The notes beneath the pieces were generated by a model. That model did not search any database. It saw only the letters and a list, made by a program, of their open reading frames with translations, and had not been told where the DNA came from. The position numbers and the translations under genes are program-made. A DNA stretch of 64,000 nucleotides from Boswellia sacra (Eukaryota > Streptophyta > Magnoliopsida > Sapindales > Burseraceae): contig SNVD02010572.1 of assembly GCA_013180625.2 (NCBI GenBank), positions 248,001 through 312,000 on the forward strand, read 5' to 3'. Shown here piece after piece: positions 60,901 to 64,000 of this stretch (position 1 is its first letter; every line of letters starts with the position of its first letter).

Positions 60901-62275
60901 ATATAAGGCTCGACTTGTTGCCAAGGGCTTTAATCAGCATCCTGGAATTGATTTTCACTCCACATTCAGTCCGGTTGTGAAGCCTACAACAGTCCGAATT
61001 ATTCTTACCATTGCCTTACAATTTCAATGGTCACTTCGTCAATTGGATATAAACAACGCCTTCTTACAAGGCCATCTTCAAGATGATGTTTATATGCTTC
61101 AACCTCATGGTTTTGCAAATGCTTCCTATCCGCAACATGTTTGTAAATTGCGTAAGGCCATTTATGGTCGTTGTCAAGCCCCCCGGGCATGGTATCAGGA
61201 ATTTCGATATTTTCTTCCCTCTCAAGGCTTCAAAAATTCCCGGTCTGATATTTCTTTAGTTATTTATTCCAGTCATGGACTAACAATTTTTTTGTTGGTG
61301 TATGTGGATGACATAATTGTCACAGGCAGATCTCCATCCTTGGTCAATGGATTTATTCAATGTCTTGCTGCTAGATTTTCACTCAAAGATCTTGGGGTTC
61401 TTAGTTATTTTCTTGGCGTAGAAGCGATCCACACATCTAATGGTTTTTTTCTTACACAGCGGAAGTACACTAGAGATCTCCTTACTCGCACAAACATGCA
61501 TGAGTCCAAGTCTATTGCAACGCCCTTGTCCGCCACTGAATCTCTTTGTCTTGATGATGGTTCCCCTCTTGCCGATGCAAGTTTATATCAACAAGTCATT
61601 GGATCGTTACAATATCTTTCCATGACTTGTCCGGATATTAGCTATGCAGTAAATGGGTTATCACAGTTCATGCATCGTCCTACTGTTACACATTGGCGTG
61701 CTGTGAAACGAGTTCTCCGTTATCTTAATGGTACCTCCACTCCTTGCCTTTATCTTCGTCGCAACCATTCTCTATCTATCCGCGCTTATGCCAACGCGGA
61801 TTGGGTAGGTGATCCAGACACACGCATATCCACATCTGCTTATCCGATGTTTTTTGGAGCCAATCCAATCAGCTGGTGTTCAAAAAAACAACGCACATTG
61901 GCCAGATCTTCTACTGAGTCGGAGTATAGAGCTATTGCGTCTACAGCATCTGAGATAAATTGGATAACAAATCTTCTTGGTGAACTTCATGTTAGTCTTC
62001 CAACCACTCCTGTCATTTATTCCGACAACTTGGGTGCCACCTATCTCTCATCTAATCCTGTATTTCATTCTCGTATGAAGCATATAGCTTTGGATTATCA
62101 TTTTGTTCGGGAACAAGTTCTTAACAACAAACTCCAAGTTCATCATGTTTCTTCCGCTGCTCAACTGGTTGATTCTCTCACCAAACCTCTTCCTTGCCAT
62201 CCTTATCTTGATCATCGTTCCAAGATTGGTGTTACTGATGGAACTCCAATCTTGCGGCGGTATATTAAGGCATAA
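57966..62275 (+). pseudogene. Copia-C gag-pol, broken by frameshifts and stops
   Basis: Gag starts at the ATG at 57966 (MSTSTVSKEV) and runs open to a frameshift near 58740. It contains FKLMPDNFATWHTQLQSLI and LRKLHDTYANRSRTR of the copia Gag domain. In shifted frames come the zinc knuckle (CQLCDRAGHTAKQCH-like, ~58900), protease (LDSGASHHIT, ~59025), pre-integrase (WHSRLGHPSTRV) and integrase pieces (VDHFTKYTW, PYTPQIIGTVERRHRH). RT and RNase H are open as one long frame from about 60317 to 62275. Landmarks are GCKWIFKIKRKADGS, QLDINNAFLQG, VYVDDIIVTG (Asp pair kept) and STESEYRAIAS. At least two shifts and several stops lie before RT. Confidence 0.9.
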
Positions 62276-62512
62276 TATTGAATGCTTGATTATTTCAGGA
62301 AATAGTATATATTAAGGCATAATATTGATTGATTGAGTATTTCAGAAAATAACTTATTTTATACAATTGTGATTAAGATTTCTCTGCTGTAATTACTCCG
62401 TAACATTTTTCTATTATTACTTGTTGCCTTTTCTGTTATTATCACATTTATATATATTACTCTTTGTATAATAAAATTATTCAAGCTACCTCTTTCCAAG
62501 CAAGCTTCTTTA
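62263..62512 (+). repeat. 3' LTR of Copia-C
   Basis: 250 bp, the same length as the 5' LTR and with the same internal duplication. The polyprotein stop lies just inside it. Confidence 0.88.
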
Positions 62513-62517
62513 GAAAC

Positions 62518-63087
62518 ACTTTGCGCTAACAAGTTATTGGATATTTTGCTAATTCTAAATACTTTTTAAAATTATGAAAATTTTAACAAACGAAATTTGT
62601 AATATATATATTACTTTTTAAAAATTCTACAAGCAATGAAAAATTTATTTACTGATTTTTTTTCGAAAAAAGAAGAAGAAAACGTTTAAAAAAACAAAAA
62701 CAAAAAACAAAATATGAAGAAAATATCAGATATCCCAATTGTCGATAGCAGAAGCAGACGGAAGTGTTTCCGCAAACAAATATCCAATCCGCTCAACTAA
62801 ACACTCTGTTGATTGACTTCTATAGTCGCCTCTTCCCTCGTTCACGGACTCTCTTAAAAAACGAAAAAGTTGTGAAATTGATTTCCTGCTGGCCAAGTAC
62901 ACTGTAAGTTTCATTCGTGAGCAAAGTTTCACTTTACCACTTCTTCCTTGCACTTTTATATTGTATGGTTTAGCTCATTGAATTGTAAGAAAGTTTAGCG
63001 GGATGGTTTGTTTAATTTGATTTTGGAGTTATTTGAAAACTAGAAAGTAGTTGAAGTTAATTTGAGTGTCTTGTGGAGTAAGCTGAA
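62518..63087. other. Upstream region of the right-edge gene
   Basis: Non-coding. The first half is A/T-rich with a purine run near 62667-62720. The second half should hold the promoter and 5' UTR of the gene at 63088. No clear TATA box. Confidence 0.4.
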
Positions 63088-64000
63088 ATGGGGTCGTTGA
63101 TAATGACAAATGCTCAAATGGGTGCTTTTAGTTTAGGAAGAAATGCGACTTTCACTGAGGATTCTAGCTTGGAACGATTTCCTCCCTGTGGGATATTGAA
63201 TTCTTGGCGACCCAGTTTTGGTGTTGGTTTAAAGACTAGGACTGTGAAGAGGATTAGAACTTCTGTGCTTAGGAGGCGGTACCGTGGAACGGTTTATGCC
63301 ATGTTGAAGGAAGATTCTGATAAACGGGAGGTTGGAGGTGGTGGTGGTGATGGAGGTGGAGGAGCGGTACTTGAGAAAGAGTTTGAATTTAAGCCATCTT
63401 TTAATGAGTATTTGAAAGCTATGGAGTCAGTTAAGACTAGCCTAGAAACAAAACAAGCACGTAAGTCAGGTAGAAATAGTTTGAAGAATGATTTAAGGGG
63501 AACATATATTTCAACGACACCATCAGTTGGAAGAGATGATGAAGACAATGTAACATTGAGGAGGTTTGAAGGGCATTTAGATGAAGAAATTGTTACAACT
63601 GAGTCATCTGGAGGGGGTGACGAAGTAACTGAATATAAAGGGGTGGATGAAGGTAAATTTGATCGGAAAAGCAATGCAATTAGAAATTCAAAGGATAAAA
63701 TGAGTGACAGGAGAAATTATGTGGATGTGAAGGTAAAGAAGACCTCCAGAGTAGATACAGCGGATGGAATATTGCATCATCAAAAGAGTAATGTAGAGCT
63801 CAAGGACTTCTACTTAACTAAGGTTTCGAAGTTTCAAAGAGCACAAAGTAACCCTGTTTCATCGGTCGGTGATAGAATGAGTGGCAATAATATTGACATA
63901 AAAGACGAGCTTGTTCATGATAAAAGTTCCTTAGAAATGTTTGCAACTAAGAGTAGAAGCTTTGAGAGGCAAAACTATGGTGTTAAAAGCAGCAAAATAC
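63088..64000 (+). CDS. 5' part of a probable chloroplast-targeted protein, perhaps EMB2279-like PPR
   Basis: The frame is open from the ATG at 63088 to the window edge, at least 304 residues, with no stop. The first ~75 residues (MGSLIMTNAQMGAFSLGRN, then TRTVKRIRTSVLRRRYRGTV) are basic and Ser/Thr-rich like a chloroplast transit peptide. A Gly-rich run (GGGGGDGGGG) follows at ~82-91, then EFEFKPSFNEYLKAMESVKT at about 96-115. The rest is charged and low in structure. From memory the FKPSF.EYLKAMESVKT block occurs in chloroplast PPR proteins of the At1g30610/EMB2279 type, whose repeats would lie beyond the edge. The gene call is firm; the family is tentative. Confidence 0.75.
   Translation, partial: MGSLIMTNAQMGAFSLGRNATFTEDSSLERFPPCGILNSWRPSFGVGLKTRTVKRIRTSVLRRRYRGTVYAMLKEDSDKREVGGGGGDGGGGAVLEKEFEFKPSFNEYLKAMESVKTSLETKQARKSGRNSLKNDLRGTYISTTPSVGRDDEDNVTLRRFEGHLDEEIVTTESSGGGDEVTEYKGVDEGKFDRKSNAIRNSKDKMSDRRNYVDVKVKKTSRVDTADGILHHQKSNVELKDFYLTKVSKFQRAQSNPVSSVGDRMSGNNIDIKDELVHDKSSLEMFATKSRSFERQNYGVKSSKI

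Larger units (their letters stand above)
57655..62512 (+). mobile_element. Copia-C: Ty1/copia element with non-TG/CA LTR ends
   Basis: Two 250 bp LTRs (57655-57904 and 62263-62512) flank a copia gag-pol in one orientation. The flanks GAAAC (57650-57654) and GAAAC (62513-62517) are a perfect 5 bp duplication and fix the ends. With these ends the LTRs start TATTAAGG and end CTTCTATA / CTTCTTTA rather than TG...CA. By hand count the LTRs differ by about 7%. Confidence 0.9.

Noticed and set aside
63294..63674. Minus-strand open frame rich in Ser and Pro
   Set aside because: It is the shadow of the plus-strand gene starting at 63088.

Overview
The window is nuclear DNA of a flowering plant, most likely a eudicot and possibly a woody one. 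It is AT-rich, with long gene-free stretches. Spliced and intronless plant genes (PPR, ALOG/LSH, CHUP1-like) sit among LTR retrotransposons primed by initiator-tRNA-Met-like sites, plus MITEs and DNA transposons. I see no bacterial operons, phage, CRISPR, rRNA or tRNA genes.

Layout. 1-8050 is a minus-strand Ty3/gypsy chromovirus-like element (here 'Gypsy-1') with ~2.1-2.2 kb LTRs; only 16 bases of its left LTR lie outside the window. 8696-10422 is an LTR left by another element, with a decayed primer site beside it. 11340-12010 is rich in TTCGACAA-type words and may be an old LTR. 12286-13533 is a Tourist-like element holding three ~245 bp tandem units. 13803-16361 is an intact intronless PPR gene. 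19487-20146 is an intact ALOG/LSH gene on the minus strand. 21401-25240 is a decayed gypsy element ('Gypsy-3') whose left LTR carries a ~60 bp minisatellite. 26178-27192 holds MITEs, one with 9 bp target duplications. 28040-32364 is a complete seven-exon CHUP1/IPGA1-like gene on the minus strand. 34133-34807 is another Tourist-like MITE.

36426-56805 is one old gypsy element ('Gypsy-2') swollen to about 20 kb by later events. A MITE and a hAT element lie in its gag. 'Copia-A' sits in its reverse transcriptase region, and the young minus-strand 'Copia-B' sits inside Copia-A with perfect target duplications. A CACTA (En/Spm) remnant follows, and then Gypsy-2 resumes at its chromodomain and 3' LTR. 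57655-62512 is a plus-strand 'Copia-C' with LTR ends that are not TG/CA. 63088 to the right edge is the 5' part of a plus-strand gene, probably a chloroplast protein.

The host genes have unrelated housekeeping or developmental roles: organellar RNA processing (PPR), organ-boundary or light-dependent growth (LSH), and cytoskeleton or organelle positioning (CHUP1-like). Well over half of the window is transposon-derived. I found no convincing new multi-gene system. The most unusual material is structural: repeat and hairpin arrays inside LTRs, the nested insertion history, and Copia-C's LTR ends. Family names come from recognisable motifs and were not checked by any database search.
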